Assembly (NCBI RefSeq): GCF_014334135.1
Contig: NZ_CP060497.1
Location: 2,480,001-2,544,000 of the forward strand
DNA: 64,000 nt
Direction: 5' to 3'
Source of the DNA: Olivibacter sp. SDN3
GTDB taxonomy: Bacteria; Bacteroidota; Bacteroidia; Sphingobacteriales; Sphingobacteriaceae
The notes under the pieces are model-generated. The model saw nothing but the letters and a program-made list of their open reading frames with translations, had not been told where the DNA came from and did not search any database. Shown piece by piece: positions 53,341-62,882 of this stretch. The position numbers and the translations under genes were made by a program. Each line of letters starts with the position of its first letter. The stretch's first letter is position 1.

Positions 53341-53384
53341 ATACAGTCGTTTTTTAATTTTTATTTTGAAATAAACGACTGTAT
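53341..53384. promoter_or_regulatory. Long palindrome upstream of the HTH regulator
   Basis: ATACAGTCGTTT (53341-53352) and AAACGACTGTAT (53373-53384), 12 perfect base pairs, 20-base AT-rich spacer. It sits just upstream of the HTH gene (either start), the place expected for an autoregulatory operator. Confidence 0.65.
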
Positions 53385-53580
53385 AAGTATATTTGAAATA
53401 TCAAAAAGTAGAAATTACAATATGGAAAAATAAAAGAATAGATTTGTAGCATCATAAAAAAAGCAAATTTATGATGCTCACTTCAAGAGCCTCGCTAACA
53501 AACGAACGTAGGAAATTCTAATGGAAGCAAGAGGGTAAGTGGGCGTCTGGTGATACCCCCGTGACACTGATTATGGGGTA

Positions 53581-53703
53581 CCAGGCCACTTGCGACTTAG
53601 CTTCCCAGTACTGCTCTTTTGAGTAGTGGCAATACCAGTAGCTCGCTACTATGAGCGCCGATCCTACGCGGTCTGTCGTTTGATGAGTCAAAAAGTGGCC
53701 TGG
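53581..53703. repeat. Nested palindromic intergenic element
   Basis: Outer arms CCAGGCCACTT (53581-53591) and AAGTGGCCTGG (53693-53703) are perfectly complementary. Inside are ACTGCTC/GAGTAGT near 53609-53627 and AGTAGC/GCTACT near 53637-53650. The fold is a long stem with at least two inner hairpins: either a structured RNA, a folded recombination site, or an old transposon end. Confidence 0.55.
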
Positions 53704-54111
53704 CTCCGTAAGGAGACGGTCATTTATGACATGCGAGGTTTTGATACATATGTGTTCAAAACCTTGTTTTATGAAAAACCAAGACAACCTAAACCAAAAA
53801 ACCAATCACTTTTCTCTAAGAAGAAAACCAATTTCCTATCTTATTTTCTTTCAATTTTTATTCTCCAAAAAACAACTTTTTAAGACCTTAATATCGGCCC
53901 CCGAATAGATTTTGTTAAAGCATTTAGATTTTAACAATTAAAAAATTCCTTTAACAACCTATTCAAAAAAATGAACGATATCATCGTAAAGGCCATGCTT
54001 CGGCCTGTATTTAAGTTAAATAGTAAGAGCAGGCTTAAAATTTCGGGAATGGCTGAATCTTCAGATAGCTTGCCGTTCTCTTGGCTAGAGAAGGTTCCGA
54101 GATTACCAAAT

Positions 54112-55548
54112 ATGACAGAAAATATACCATTCACGCTATATTTCATACCATTCACGTCAAACAGCTGCAACTGGGAAAAGAAAATTCTATCTTTCAGCTC
54201 TCATGTTTTGATTACGTTCTTGTTCTGTGTTTGTTTGGCTCACGCCGGGCAGCGGGAGAATTTTCCTGCTGCCGCAGGCGTGGCATTAACCACAGACTCC
54301 ATCAAACCTTTACAGATAGGCGATACCATTCCCGAAGCCTTATGGAACCTGCCGTTACAAATGGTACAAGCAGGGCAGGAGGGAAGCACTACCATAACCC
54401 TCAATGACTATAAAGGCAAACTCATCATCCTGGACTTCTGGGCAACTTGGTGCAGCCCTTGTGTGGCTGCCTTTCCAAAAATGGACTCGCTGCGCGAAGT
54501 TTTTGTAGATGATCTGGCTATAATACCGGTTACGAAGGAAAAGCGGGAAACGGTGGCTGCATTTTTTGCCCGCATGCATAGAGAAACTGGCCGAAAAGCT
54601 TTTTCCGTTATCGGTGATGACGTCCTCCACGGTTATTTTAGGCATCATGTCATTCCGCACTATGTATGGATAGGCCCTGAAAGAACCGTTAGTGCTATCA
54701 CAGAAGGGGAGGCCATTACTAAGAGGAGTATAACCGAGTTTTTGGAGCGAAATATTGTTCCCTTAGCCGTAAAGCACGAAGAGCTTTCGCATTATGATCC
54801 TAATGTACCCATGATGATGGGCATCAATCAGGTCGATCCCGGAGACCTATCATACCACTCCGTTTTTACAGGTTACCTAACGGGCATCAACCCTTCATTG
54901 GCCATCTCGCAGGATAAGAAAAGAATTACCGCGCTGAATGCCTCGCCTCTCTGGCTGTACCGCGTGGCCTACGGCGAGTTTAGAACTGAATTTCTCAACC
55001 CAAACCGCATCCGGCTCGAGCTGGCAGATAAGGACCGCGTGACTACCGATTTGGCAGGTGTCGCTTATACGGAATGGCTAAACAAATACGGTCACAGCTA
55101 CGAACTGGTCGTGCCACCCGAAGATTCTGTGCAGCTTTTCCGTTTTATGCGGCAGGATCTGGATCGTTTTCTTGGATACCGCTGCAACATCGAAAAAACA
55201 CTAACAACCTGCTTGGTGTTACGACGCACATCTGAAGAAGATATGCTGAAAACCAAAGGAGGCAAAGCGCAGATGAAAAGAGACCTGTTCTCCCTAAACA
55301 TCCGTAACATGTTATGGAAGAACTTCACAGGCCTGCTGGATATCTACTACCTGCAGAATATCGGCATGCCCTTTCTGGATGAAACGGGCTATAGCGGTAA
55401 AGTAGATTTGGATATAAATGCACGTATGACCAACCCTTCGGAACTCAATAAAGCGCTTAAAGCTTATCACCTCGAACTGGTGGAAGAAGAGCGCAATGTA
55501 GAGATGATCGTGTTGAGGGACAAACAACAGAATGAAAAACCGGAATAA
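54112..55548 (+). CDS. TlpA-like thioredoxin protein of the SusCD operon
   Basis: The frame opens at 53971, but I place the start at MTENIPFTLYF so that the signal segment (SHVLITFLFCVCLAHA) is near the N-terminus. A thioredoxin domain follows: KGKLIILDFWATWCSPCVAA, with active-site cysteines spaced CxxC (C161/C164 counted from 53971), and HHVIPHYVWIGPERTV with the cis-Pro loop. The C-terminal 300 residues include a DUF3738-like part (VAYGEFRTEFLNPNRIRLEL). It is probably a periplasmic or surface disulfide reductase. It is followed 20 bases later by a SusC-type gene, so one operon is likely. Confidence 0.85.
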   Translation: MTENIPFTLYFIPFTSNSCNWEKKILSFSSHVLITFLFCVCLAHAGQRENFPAAAGVALTTDSIKPLQIGDTIPEALWNLPLQMVQAGQEGSTTITLNDYKGKLIILDFWATWCSPCVAAFPKMDSLREVFVDDLAIIPVTKEKRETVAAFFARMHRETGRKAFSVIGDDVLHGYFRHHVIPHYVWIGPERTVSAITEGEAITKRSITEFLERNIVPLAVKHEELSHYDPNVPMMMGINQVDPGDLSYHSVFTGYLTGINPSLAISQDKKRITALNASPLWLYRVAYGEFRTEFLNPNRIRLELADKDRVTTDLAGVAYTEWLNKYGHSYELVVPPEDSVQLFRFMRQDLDRFLGYRCNIEKTLTTCLVLRRTSEEDMLKTKGGKAQMKRDLFSLNIRNMLWKNFTGLLDIYYLQNIGMPFLDETGYSGKVDLDINARMTNPSELNKALKAYHLELVEEERNVEMIVLRDKQQNEKPE

Positions 55549-55568
55549 CCATTAACCCAAACCTCATA

Positions 55569-58500
55569 ATGTATCGAATAATTAAATATTTTATCAGCCT
55601 GTTATGGCTAAGCATACTGGCCTGCACAGCATGGGCACAAGATAACGGTGTCACCATACGCGGCACGATTGAGGCTAGTGGTGGCAACGTTTTGGCGGGC
55701 GCATCCGTACGAATAAGTAATACAACGTTTACCGTAAAGTCCGATGAAAATGGCGCATTTGTTTTTAAACGCGTTGCATTGCCCGTGCAGTTGGAAATTA
55801 CTTATACTGGCTATCGCCCACAGACCTTAAGGGTTAGCGAAGCCAATGATAAGATATGGCGTATAGTGTTAGAAGCGAGTCAAGATCAGCTGGAGGAAGT
55901 GGAAGTATCTACCGGCTACCAATCGCTGCCGCACGAGCGTACCACCGGATCTTTTGAACAGATCGATAACAAGCTGCTGAACCGTAGGGTAAGCACTAAC
56001 GTACTCGATAGGCTGGAAGATGTGACTTCCGGGCTACTGGTAGATCGCCGTGGCAGTGAAGATAATTTTGATATCCGTGGGCGTAGTACTATCATGGGCA
56101 ACGACAGGCCGCTCATCGTAGTAGATAACTTTCCTTTCGAGGGTGACCTGGCTAGCATAAACCCGAACGATATCGAGAGTATTACGGTGCTAAAAGATGC
56201 GGCGGCAGCCTCCATCTGGGGAACCCGGGCAGGGAACGGAGTTATCGTGATCAACACGAAAAAGTCTGCCTACAGCCAGCCCTTGAAGATTGATTTCAAT
56301 AGCAACGTAACCGTTGCGGAGAAGCCATATTTTAAGGATTTACCGTGGGTAAGTTCCAGCGATTATATCGAACTGGAGAAAGAGCTCTTTGAATTAGGCT
56401 ACTACAGCGCTGCAGAAAACGCTGCAAACCGACCGCCTCTCACCCCCGTAGTGGAGCTGTTAATTAGCGGTCGCGATGGAGAGATGAGTAATGAAGAGAT
56501 GAATCGGCAGATCGATAGACTCAAACAGTATGATGTAAGGGATGATTTTGGCCGCTATATGTACCGGGAAAGTGTTAACCAGCAATATGCTATCTCGGTA
56601 AACGGCGGCTCGGAGAAAATGCGTTACCTCATCTCATCTGGCCTGGACAAAAATCTGGCAGATCGCATCAATAACGACTACCAACGATTTACCATTCGTT
56701 CTGAGGTCGCGTTAAAGCCGGTTAAGAATCTGGAACTCCGTTCCAGCATTAATTATGCGGGTTCGTCTAACCGTTTAAATAACAGGGGCTACACTGATGT
56801 AAATAGTGGCGGTTCGCGTAGTATTTATCCTTATGCGCGGTTGGCCGACGATGGTGGCAATCCGTTGCCCATTGTGCACGAGTACAGATCTTCATTTGTG
56901 CGGGATGCCTACGAGATGGGGCTGAAGAATTGGGAGTTTGTTCCGCTCAATAATATATACGATCGGGATTTTAATACCAGGATTGCCGATTTGCGCTTAA
57001 CGGCAGATGCGGCCTATACAGTTTCGGATTGGCTGGTTACTGAAGTGAAATACCAATATCAGCGCATGTCTAATATCTCGAATAATATTCAGCGGGAATC
57101 TTCTTTCATGATGCGTGATCTGCAGAATAGGTTCACGCAGTTTGAACCGGACGGTACGTTCTCCTCACCCGTCCCGGAGGGCCATATCCTGAATCATTCG
57201 TTAACGGAGATTGTTGCCCACGCTGTGCGTGGACAGGTCAATGTGGATAAGACCTGGGATAAATATCACGTCAGCGCTATTATGGGGGCAGAAGTACGGG
57301 AGGTATCTACGGATGGGTATAACAATCGTTTTTATGGATTTAACGATGACATTCTCACTATTGATACCCAAACCGACTACCAGGGTTTTTACAGGCAGTA
57401 CCCGTCTGGCTCACAGCAGCGTATCCCGTGGAGCGGAGGAGTGACAGGCCTATACGATGCGGCGGTATCTTATTATGGCAATGCTGCTTTTACTTATCTG
57501 GATCGGTATACACTAACGGCCAGCGGTCGTATCGACCAGAGTAACTTGTTTGGGGTAAGGGCAAACCAGCGGAGCGTGCCTCTGTGGTCGGTAGGCGGAA
57601 GCTGGACAGCTAGTGAAGAGACTTTTTTAGCGATGGAGTGGCTACCATACCTTAAACTGAGGGCCACCTATGGTTTCAATGGAAATATTGACCGTTCGGT
57701 CACCGCATTCACCACCGCTCGCTATCTTAACAATGCCTCGCTTACGGGATTGCCTTTCGCCCTCATTTCTAACCCTCCAAACCCCGACCTGCGCTGGGAG
57801 CGCGTAGGGGTAGCCAATATCGGGCTGGATTTTCGTTTGAAAAATAGCTTGCTCTCCGGTAGCATTGAATATTTTAATAAAAGGGGACTGGATCTCATGG
57901 GCTTTGCACCCATTGATGCCACGACCGGCATAAAGGAGTTTAAAGGCAACGTAGCCCATATTCGAGGGAGTGGATGGGACGTGACGCTGAATAGTAGGAA
58001 TATGGGCCGGGGTGCCTTTAGTTGGGTAAGCTCCCTATTGCTGAGCAGGGCGGTAGATGTAGTGAGCCAATATGGCGAAGCGCTAGGGAGTGTGTTTAAC
58101 TATCTGGGAGATGCCAGTGTTGAGCGGCTTAGTGTAAACCCCATTGAGGGGCGTCCGGTTTATGGGATACATAGTTTCAAATGGGGCGGCCTCAACCCGG
58201 AAATCGGTGCGCCGATGGGCTACCTGCCTGATGGTACATGGACCGATAATTACAGCGCTATAGCTTCAGCATCATCGGTTGAAGACTTGGTCTTCCACGG
58301 TTATGCCCGCCCACCCGTATTCGGTAGCTTACGGAATACTATTTCCTATCACAATCTGTCCTTTTCCTTCAATCTGGTCTATAAATTAGGGCATTGGTTT
58401 AGGGCTCCCTCTATAAATTATACGAATCTCTACAGCCAGTGGAATGGGCACAGCGATTTTGCCCAACGATGGCGGCAGCCCGGTGATGAGCAGTTTACAC

Positions 58501-58787
58501 ACGTGCCCGCTATGCATTACCCGGCTAACCAATCGCGTGATCAATTCTACACTTTTTCTGAAGTGCTGGCAGAAAGAGGAGATCTGTTGCGCTTGCAGGA
58601 TGTCACGCTGAATTACCAGTTGGATAAACAAAGCTGGCGAAGCAATCCCTTCGCCAATCTTGAAATCTATCTATATGCCAATAACCTGGGTCTGCTCTAT
58701 ACGGCTAATAAGAGAAGGATTGATCCTGATTTTCCGCTGATGAGAAATCCACGAAGTATTGCATTGGGCTTTAGGGCTTCATTTTAA
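55569..58787 (+). CDS. SusC/RagA TonB-linked outer-membrane transporter
   Basis: A 1072-residue protein. Signal peptide (YFISLLWLSILACTAWAQ); a carboxypeptidase-D-regulatory-like domain (TIRGTIEASGGNVLAGASVR); a plug domain with VEVSTGYQSLPHERTTGSFE, NFDIRGRSTIMGNDRPLIVV and IESITVLKDAAAASIWGTRA; then a 22-stranded barrel to the C-terminal aromatic end IALGFRASF. It imports substrate bound by the adjacent SusD-type protein. No long N-terminal FecR-interacting domain is present. The length is normal. Confidence 0.96.
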   Translation: MYRIIKYFISLLWLSILACTAWAQDNGVTIRGTIEASGGNVLAGASVRISNTTFTVKSDENGAFVFKRVALPVQLEITYTGYRPQTLRVSEANDKIWRIVLEASQDQLEEVEVSTGYQSLPHERTTGSFEQIDNKLLNRRVSTNVLDRLEDVTSGLLVDRRGSEDNFDIRGRSTIMGNDRPLIVVDNFPFEGDLASINPNDIESITVLKDAAAASIWGTRAGNGVIVINTKKSAYSQPLKIDFNSNVTVAEKPYFKDLPWVSSSDYIELEKELFELGYYSAAENAANRPPLTPVVELLISGRDGEMSNEEMNRQIDRLKQYDVRDDFGRYMYRESVNQQYAISVNGGSEKMRYLISSGLDKNLADRINNDYQRFTIRSEVALKPVKNLELRSSINYAGSSNRLNNRGYTDVNSGGSRSIYPYARLADDGGNPLPIVHEYRSSFVRDAYEMGLKNWEFVPLNNIYDRDFNTRIADLRLTADAAYTVSDWLVTEVKYQYQRMSNISNNIQRESSFMMRDLQNRFTQFEPDGTFSSPVPEGHILNHSLTEIVAHAVRGQVNVDKTWDKYHVSAIMGAEVREVSTDGYNNRFYGFNDDILTIDTQTDYQGFYRQYPSGSQQRIPWSGGVTGLYDAAVSYYGNAAFTYLDRYTLTASGRIDQSNLFGVRANQRSVPLWSVGGSWTASEETFLAMEWLPYLKLRATYGFNGNIDRSVTAFTTARYLNNASLTGLPFALISNPPNPDLRWERVGVANIGLDFRLKNSLLSGSIEYFNKRGLDLMGFAPIDATTGIKEFKGNVAHIRGSGWDVTLNSRNMGRGAFSWVSSLLLSRAVDVVSQYGEALGSVFNYLGDASVERLSVNPIEGRPVYGIHSFKWGGLNPEIGAPMGYLPDGTWTDNYSAIASASSVEDLVFHGYARPPVFGSLRNTISYHNLSFSFNLVYKLGHWFRAPSINYTNLYSQWNGHSDFAQRWRQPGDEQFTHVPAMHYPANQSRDQFYTFSEVLAERGDLLRLQDVTLNYQLDKQSWRSNPFANLEIYLYANNLGLLYTANKRRIDPDFPLMRNPRSIALGFRASF

Positions 58788-58798
58788 TATATATAAAC

Positions 58799-59959
58799 AT
58801 GAAAACAAACTACACACAGCTGTTATTTTTATCAATAATACTACTAACCGGTTGCACAAAGGAAATGTTGGAACGTAAACCTGATCAGAGTTTGGTGGTG
58901 CCGGCTACCTTAACTGACTTTAAAGCCTTGCTAGACAATGCATTCAGCAATCCCTTAACTGGGCTGGAAATCTCTGCAGGAGATTATGAAGTTACCTTTG
59001 AAGACTGGCAGGCGATGACAAGTGCCAGAAGTCGTAATATGTATATATGGAACGCCGATATAAACGAGGGTTCTCAATTGGTGACCGAATGGGACGATTC
59101 TTACGAACAGGTATTTTATGCCAATGTGGTGCTTGATGGATTGGCTGATATAAATAGAAATATATCTAACCAGGTAGAGTATGATAACGTTCATGGGACA
59201 GCTTTGTTCCAACGTTCTTATGCCTTCTACAATTTATTGCAGTATTTTGCCCCGGCTTATGGAGGCGAAGCTGAGGAGCAATTGGGAATCCCCCTGCGGC
59301 TCACGGCGGATATTAATGACCCCTCGGTAAGAGCTACGCTTAGTGATTGCTACCAGCAGGTAGCAAACGATCTAAAGAGCGCCCTTGAGCTGGTACCCTC
59401 GGCTCAGCCTTTTCGGACGCAACCTAATAGAGCAGCAGTAGCTACGTTGCTTGCAAAAGTGTTTCTTGCAAAGGGTGATTTTGAGCAAACGAATATTTAT
59501 GCAGCACGCGCCTTGGAAGAAAATCATAGCTTACTGGACCTGAACGAACTAGACATTAGTGATGACTTTCCATTTCCGCAGTTTAACGATGAAGTGCTTT
59601 TTCACCGGAACATTCCGCTGGATATCAGTTTTATTGCTCCTCGCTGTAAAATCGATGCAGACCTCTATCGCAGTTATGCACAGAACGACCTACGCAGATC
59701 GCTCTACTTTGTCGAAAATCCCGATGGTTCGGTATCTTTCAAGGGTAATTATACGGGTACTCGCATCCCTTTCGGAGGCCTTGCCTGGGATGAAACGTAT
59801 CTGATGAAGGCTGAAAGTGATGCGCGTTTGGGAAGGACAGATGAAGCGATGCTAACGCTAAATGCATTATTGGAAACTCGATATAGAACAGGGTCGTTTG
59901 TGCCTTTAAGTGTTTCCAATGCACATGACGCCCTTTCTGCTGTTTTGTTAGAAATGGAG
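58799..59959 (+). pseudogene. SusD/RagB lipoprotein, 5' part, interrupted by IS3
   Basis: It starts with a lipobox (FLSIILLTGCTKEMLERKPD), then shows typical SusD sequence (NVVLDGLADINRNI, FQRSYAFYNLLQYFAPAYGG, EEQLGIPLRLTADINDPSVR, NRAAVATLLAKVFLAKGDFE). The family frame is lost near 59959 (LLEMEL), where an IS3-family element begins; the ORF then runs a few codons into the element (LPLKRDRFRQ). The missing C-terminal 67 residues are found after the element at 61204-61404. The gene was probably functional before insertion. Confidence 0.92.
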
Positions 59960-60011
59960 TTGCTACCTTTAAAGCGAGACAGATTTAGACAGTAATTTTA
60001 AATTTGTAGAA

Positions 60012-60311
60012 ATGCATAGAAAATTTGATGATTCGTTTAAGATAATGGCGGTCGATTTGAGCGTTGTTAAGGGATCTGTAGCCGATGTAGCTAAGGAATT
60101 AGACATAGACCCCAGTTTACTGAGTAAATGGCGTAGAAATCCACGTTATAATGGGAATAAGGTTTTACCTGACAATCCCAAGATCAGTCCGGAGGAGCAG
60201 GAGTTAAGGATTTTACGCAAGAAATTAAGAGATACAGAATTAGAACGCGATATCTTAAAAAAGGCCATAGCCATCTTCTCCAGGGGAGACGGTCCATATA
60301 CCGGTTCATAA
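60012..60311 (+). CDS. IS3-family transposase OrfA
   Basis: A 99-residue HTH protein: FDDSFKIMAVDLSVVKGSVA, DVAKELDIDPSLLSKWRRNP, then a leucine-rich coiled coil EEQELRILRKKLRDTELERD and KAIAIFS. OrfB continues by a -1 frameshift near the end of this gene. It binds the element ends. Confidence 0.93.
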   Translation: MHRKFDDSFKIMAVDLSVVKGSVADVAKELDIDPSLLSKWRRNPRYNGNKVLPDNPKISPEEQELRILRKKLRDTELERDILKKAIAIFSRGDGPYTGS

Positions 60312-60343
60312 AGGAGAACCGAGAAGTATATTCCGTAGAGAAG

Positions 60344-61174
60344 ATGTGCGAAGTATTGAACGTTAGCAGCAGTTGTTTTTACCGTTGGCTGGTTTGGCCC
60401 GAATCCCCCAGGGAACAACGCAGTAAAGCACTTGTGGATAAAATACAGCAGGTACACAGTGACAGTAAGTATATCTATGGCAGCCCACGGATAACCGCAG
60501 AGCTGCACAAAAAAGGTGAAATGGTATCAAGAAGCTACGTAGCAAGATTGATGAAGAAACATGGGATACGAAGTAAGGTTAAGAAAAAATATAGGGTGAC
60601 CACAGATTCGAGCCATAGTTATAGGATAGCTGAAAATCTCCTCCAAAGAGATTTTTCAGCGGATTCCCTATCGCAAAAATGGGTTAGCGACATTACTTAC
60701 ATCCATACCGGCAAAGGGTGGCTTTATCTAACAACGGTTATCGATCTGGCGGACAGAAAAGTCATTGGATGGTCTTTAAGCACCGATATGACGACTAAAA
60801 ACACTTCTGTACAAGCCATCAAAATGGCTATTAGAAACCGAGGTATCAAAGATGGTCTTATCTTCCATTCGGATAGAGGGATCCAATATGCCTGCGATGA
60901 ATTCAGGAGGGTAATTGTAAAAAACAAGATACTTCAAAGCATGAGTAGGAAGGCCAATTGCTGGGACAATGCAGTAGCTGAGAGCTTTTTCAAGACACTA
61001 AAGGCTGAAATGATCTACCATAGAAAATTCATCGATCAGCAATCGGCTAAATTGGAGATCTTTGGATATATTGAAGGTTTTTATAATACCAAAAGAACAC
61101 ATTCTGCCCTGGGATATAAAACCCCTAAGCAGATCGAAGAGATGCTATTGGAAAAAGAGAAAATGGCAGCATAA
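60344..61174 (+). CDS. IS3-family transposase OrfB (DDE integrase)
   Basis: The ORF begins at MCEVLNVSSSCFYRWLVWPE, but in the active protein it is joined to OrfA by -1 frameshift, since the frame is open upstream (YRFIKENREVYSVEK). The rve core is complete: first Asp in WVSDITYIHTGKGWLYLTTV, second Asp in IFHSDRGIQYACDEF, Glu in NCWDNAVAESFFKTLKAEMI. The C-terminus is FYNTKRTHSALGYKTPKQIE. No stop or frameshift was seen, so it can be active. Confidence 0.95.
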   Translation: MCEVLNVSSSCFYRWLVWPESPREQRSKALVDKIQQVHSDSKYIYGSPRITAELHKKGEMVSRSYVARLMKKHGIRSKVKKKYRVTTDSSHSYRIAENLLQRDFSADSLSQKWVSDITYIHTGKGWLYLTTVIDLADRKVIGWSLSTDMTTKNTSVQAIKMAIRNRGIKDGLIFHSDRGIQYACDEFRRVIVKNKILQSMSRKANCWDNAVAESFFKTLKAEMIYHRKFIDQQSAKLEIFGYIEGFYNTKRTHSALGYKTPKQIEEMLLEKEKMAA

Positions 61175-61203
61175 AAAAGTCTCCTATTTTAAGTTGCAAT
61201 TCC

Positions 61204-61404
61204 AAAAGGAGAAAGCAATTAGTGTTTCGGGGCATACGCTGGTCAGATCTAAAGCGACTTAATCTGGAACCTGATCTTCAGATCACCCTTACACGTAGTT
61301 TGAACAATCAAACCTACACACTGTCTCCCAACAGCCCGAGGTATGTTTTTCCGATACCTGAATATGTGGTGGAGCTCACTGGTATGCCGCAGAACGCCCG
61401 ATAA
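61204..61404 (+). pseudogene. SusD/RagB C-terminal part after the IS3 element
   Basis: The frame reads KRRKQLVFRGIRWSDLKRLN, then SPNSPRYVFPIPEYVVELTG and ends MPQNAR. KRRKQLVFRGIRW is the conserved ERRKEL-F-RW helix of SusD, and YVFPIP is the usual near-terminal motif. Joining LLEME before the element to KRRKQ after it restores the family sequence with no frame change. Confidence 0.9.
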
Positions 61405-61417
61405 GTACAGCAGCTTT

Positions 61418-62470
61418 TCAGGGCAATAGCTCATAAGCAGTTACCTGTTGATTCTGTAGGATATAAATCGTTTGGTTATACACGATAAATGGGATAGATC
61501 CTGTAGTCTGTTTTGGAATACGGTATGAAGTAAGATAGGTTTCTTTTGCCACGTCATAAGCGTCTATAATGAGGTGGTTTTTGAACAGCGTATAAGTATC
61601 TTGCGAGCTAGGTACATTGCTTTGGACGTAAAGCACGCCATTGGCAAGGTAGCTGAGGAGCTGGATGGCACGTTTTGGAGAGCTGCTAGTATAGTGACCG
61701 GAGCGCTTGAACTGGCCTTTTATGGATTGTGCGTAGGAGGTCGGTACGATACTGGGGAAAGTATGGCGACTATTACTCATCGGATCTAATTTCGAAAGAT
61801 GCGTTTGGAAAAACGGAACATGCAACGTAATTCCTGAATTTTTGTACGGATGGAGCATCCCTTCATTTCCAAAAAGGTACGCGTTCGGAAGAGGATCCGA
61901 TAGCGGCAGCTCTTTCGTGAAAATACTATCTGTATTATCAGTAATTACCTGCAAAACTAAGGGGTGTGGCGAGTAACGGGAAAATCCCATAATATGAAAG
62001 TGGTTGCTGTCTAAAATGGCTTGCTTGATGTATACGCTTGGTGTACGGTAATACTGGCTTATGCTATTGGTGATATTGGTGCGCAATATAAGGGAGTGGT
62101 TCCCAAAAAAACGATAGAGATAGGGGTGTTCGAAATGACTGCTGAAGAGCTGATCGTTCTCGATCGTAATGGGCATAGGTACTTCGGATATATCTTGATG
62201 TGATAGTTGGTGCGTCATCCGAACCATCAACATGGTGTTTTCAGTTTGTAGATAAATAGAATCGACGGTAAATCCGGTAAACGATTTTACTGGCACATCG
62301 GCCTCGATGTTGAGTGTCGAAAGCTCTTTAATTGCGTTGTATGATCTGGAAAAGTCTTCTTGTGGATTGATCTTCCTTGAATGGAAATAGAGCGCCATTA
62401 CAACAAATGTTGCTGCAGCAATGAGCAGTACGATATTTAAGGTTACCGATAATAGTAGTTTAGACGACAT
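61418..62470 (-). CDS. Membrane-anchored protein of unknown function
   Basis: A 350-residue protein with one N-terminal membrane anchor (LLLSVTLNIVLLIAAATFVV) and a large outside domain rich in beta-strands: SIYLQTENTMLMVRMTHQLS, IDAYDVAKETYLTSYRIPKQ, IPFIVYNQTIYILQNQQVTA. The last half resembles a beta-propeller-like repeat (YNQTIYILQ), with no catalytic motif seen. It is the last gene of a reverse operon with DUF6520 and MauE genes, a set that recurs in sphingobacteria. The role is unknown. Confidence 0.72.
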   Translation of the reverse strand: MSSKLLLSVTLNIVLLIAAATFVVMALYFHSRKINPQEDFSRSYNAIKELSTLNIEADVPVKSFTGFTVDSIYLQTENTMLMVRMTHQLSHQDISEVPMPITIENDQLFSSHFEHPYLYRFFGNHSLILRTNITNSISQYYRTPSVYIKQAILDSNHFHIMGFSRYSPHPLVLQVITDNTDSIFTKELPLSDPLPNAYLFGNEGMLHPYKNSGITLHVPFFQTHLSKLDPMSNSRHTFPSIVPTSYAQSIKGQFKRSGHYTSSSPKRAIQLLSYLANGVLYVQSNVPSSQDTYTLFKNHLIIDAYDVAKETYLTSYRIPKQTTGSIPFIVYNQTIYILQNQQVTAYELLP

Positions 62471-62572
62471 CGTAAAGGGAATTAAAAGACATTGCCAGTT
62501 GATTAGGATACCGACAATGTCTGTTCTTATCCGGATAATTTTTAAGTCAGATAATCAGTGAACCTAGGAATA

Positions 62573-62854
62573 TTACAATAATACTCCTGGTTGTATCTGA
62601 ATAGGCGTGCCAATCGCTTCATTATCATCGTTAACTTCAAAACGAGCAGCACATGTAGACTCTGCAGGTGTGCAGTCTGCGGGTTCAAAAGAAGTAGGCA
62701 ATGGCTCGCTGTTGTAATTTTGATCAGAGCCATCTGCACTTTCAAACCATCTGGTTTCTTGACGTACCTCCACTTTCTTATCGAAAGCTTTGGCTCCAAC
62801 GTAGCCAGTTCCTAGAACGACCAACGTTAGAATTGTGATGTATACTTTTTTCAT
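62573..62854 (-). CDS. DUF6520 family protein
   Basis: The start is set at MKKVYITILTLVVLGTGYVG, giving a signal peptide. The mature 70 residues hold two cysteines (FEPADCTPAESTCAARFEVN) and the C-terminus IQIQPGVLL. This is the DUF6520 layout seen in sphingobacterial MauE operons. It is presumably a small exported protein whose Cys pair may be oxidised by a partner. It starts 28 bp after MauE. Confidence 0.75.
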   Translation of the reverse strand: MKKVYITILTLVVLGTGYVGAKAFDKKVEVRQETRWFESADGSDQNYNSEPLPTSFEPADCTPAESTCAARFEVNDDNEAIGTPIQIQPGVLL

Positions 62855-62882
62855 AACCTTATGAAAAAAATGACGGTCACTT

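Larger units (their letters stand above)
53336..53970. other. Intergenic stretch at the end of the defence island
   Basis: No convincing gene. It holds a 12-bp-arm palindrome (53341-53384) and a nested palindromic element (53581-53703). Short ORFs of 60-95 codons on both strands here overlap the palindromes and look like shadows. Confidence 0.5.
59960..61199 (+). mobile_element. IS3-family insertion sequence in susD
   Basis: An approximately 1240-bp element. The left end TTGCTACCTTTAAAGCGAGAC matches the inverted right end in TTGC, the following AC and GAGAC; this imperfect pair marks the boundaries. Both transposase frames are open. No exact target duplication was found; the tail of susD resumes a few bases further (AAAAGGAGAAAG). 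It looks like a recent, intact copy. Confidence 0.82.

Noticed and set aside
53581-53703. Integron attC site
   Set aside because: The fold is reminiscent, but the conserved attC boxes at the ends and an integron integrase are missing.
53626-53883. 85-codon forward ORF and 95-codon reverse ORF over the palindromic element
   Set aside because: Both derive from inverted-repeat sequence and AT-rich runs. Neither shows a domain or start context.
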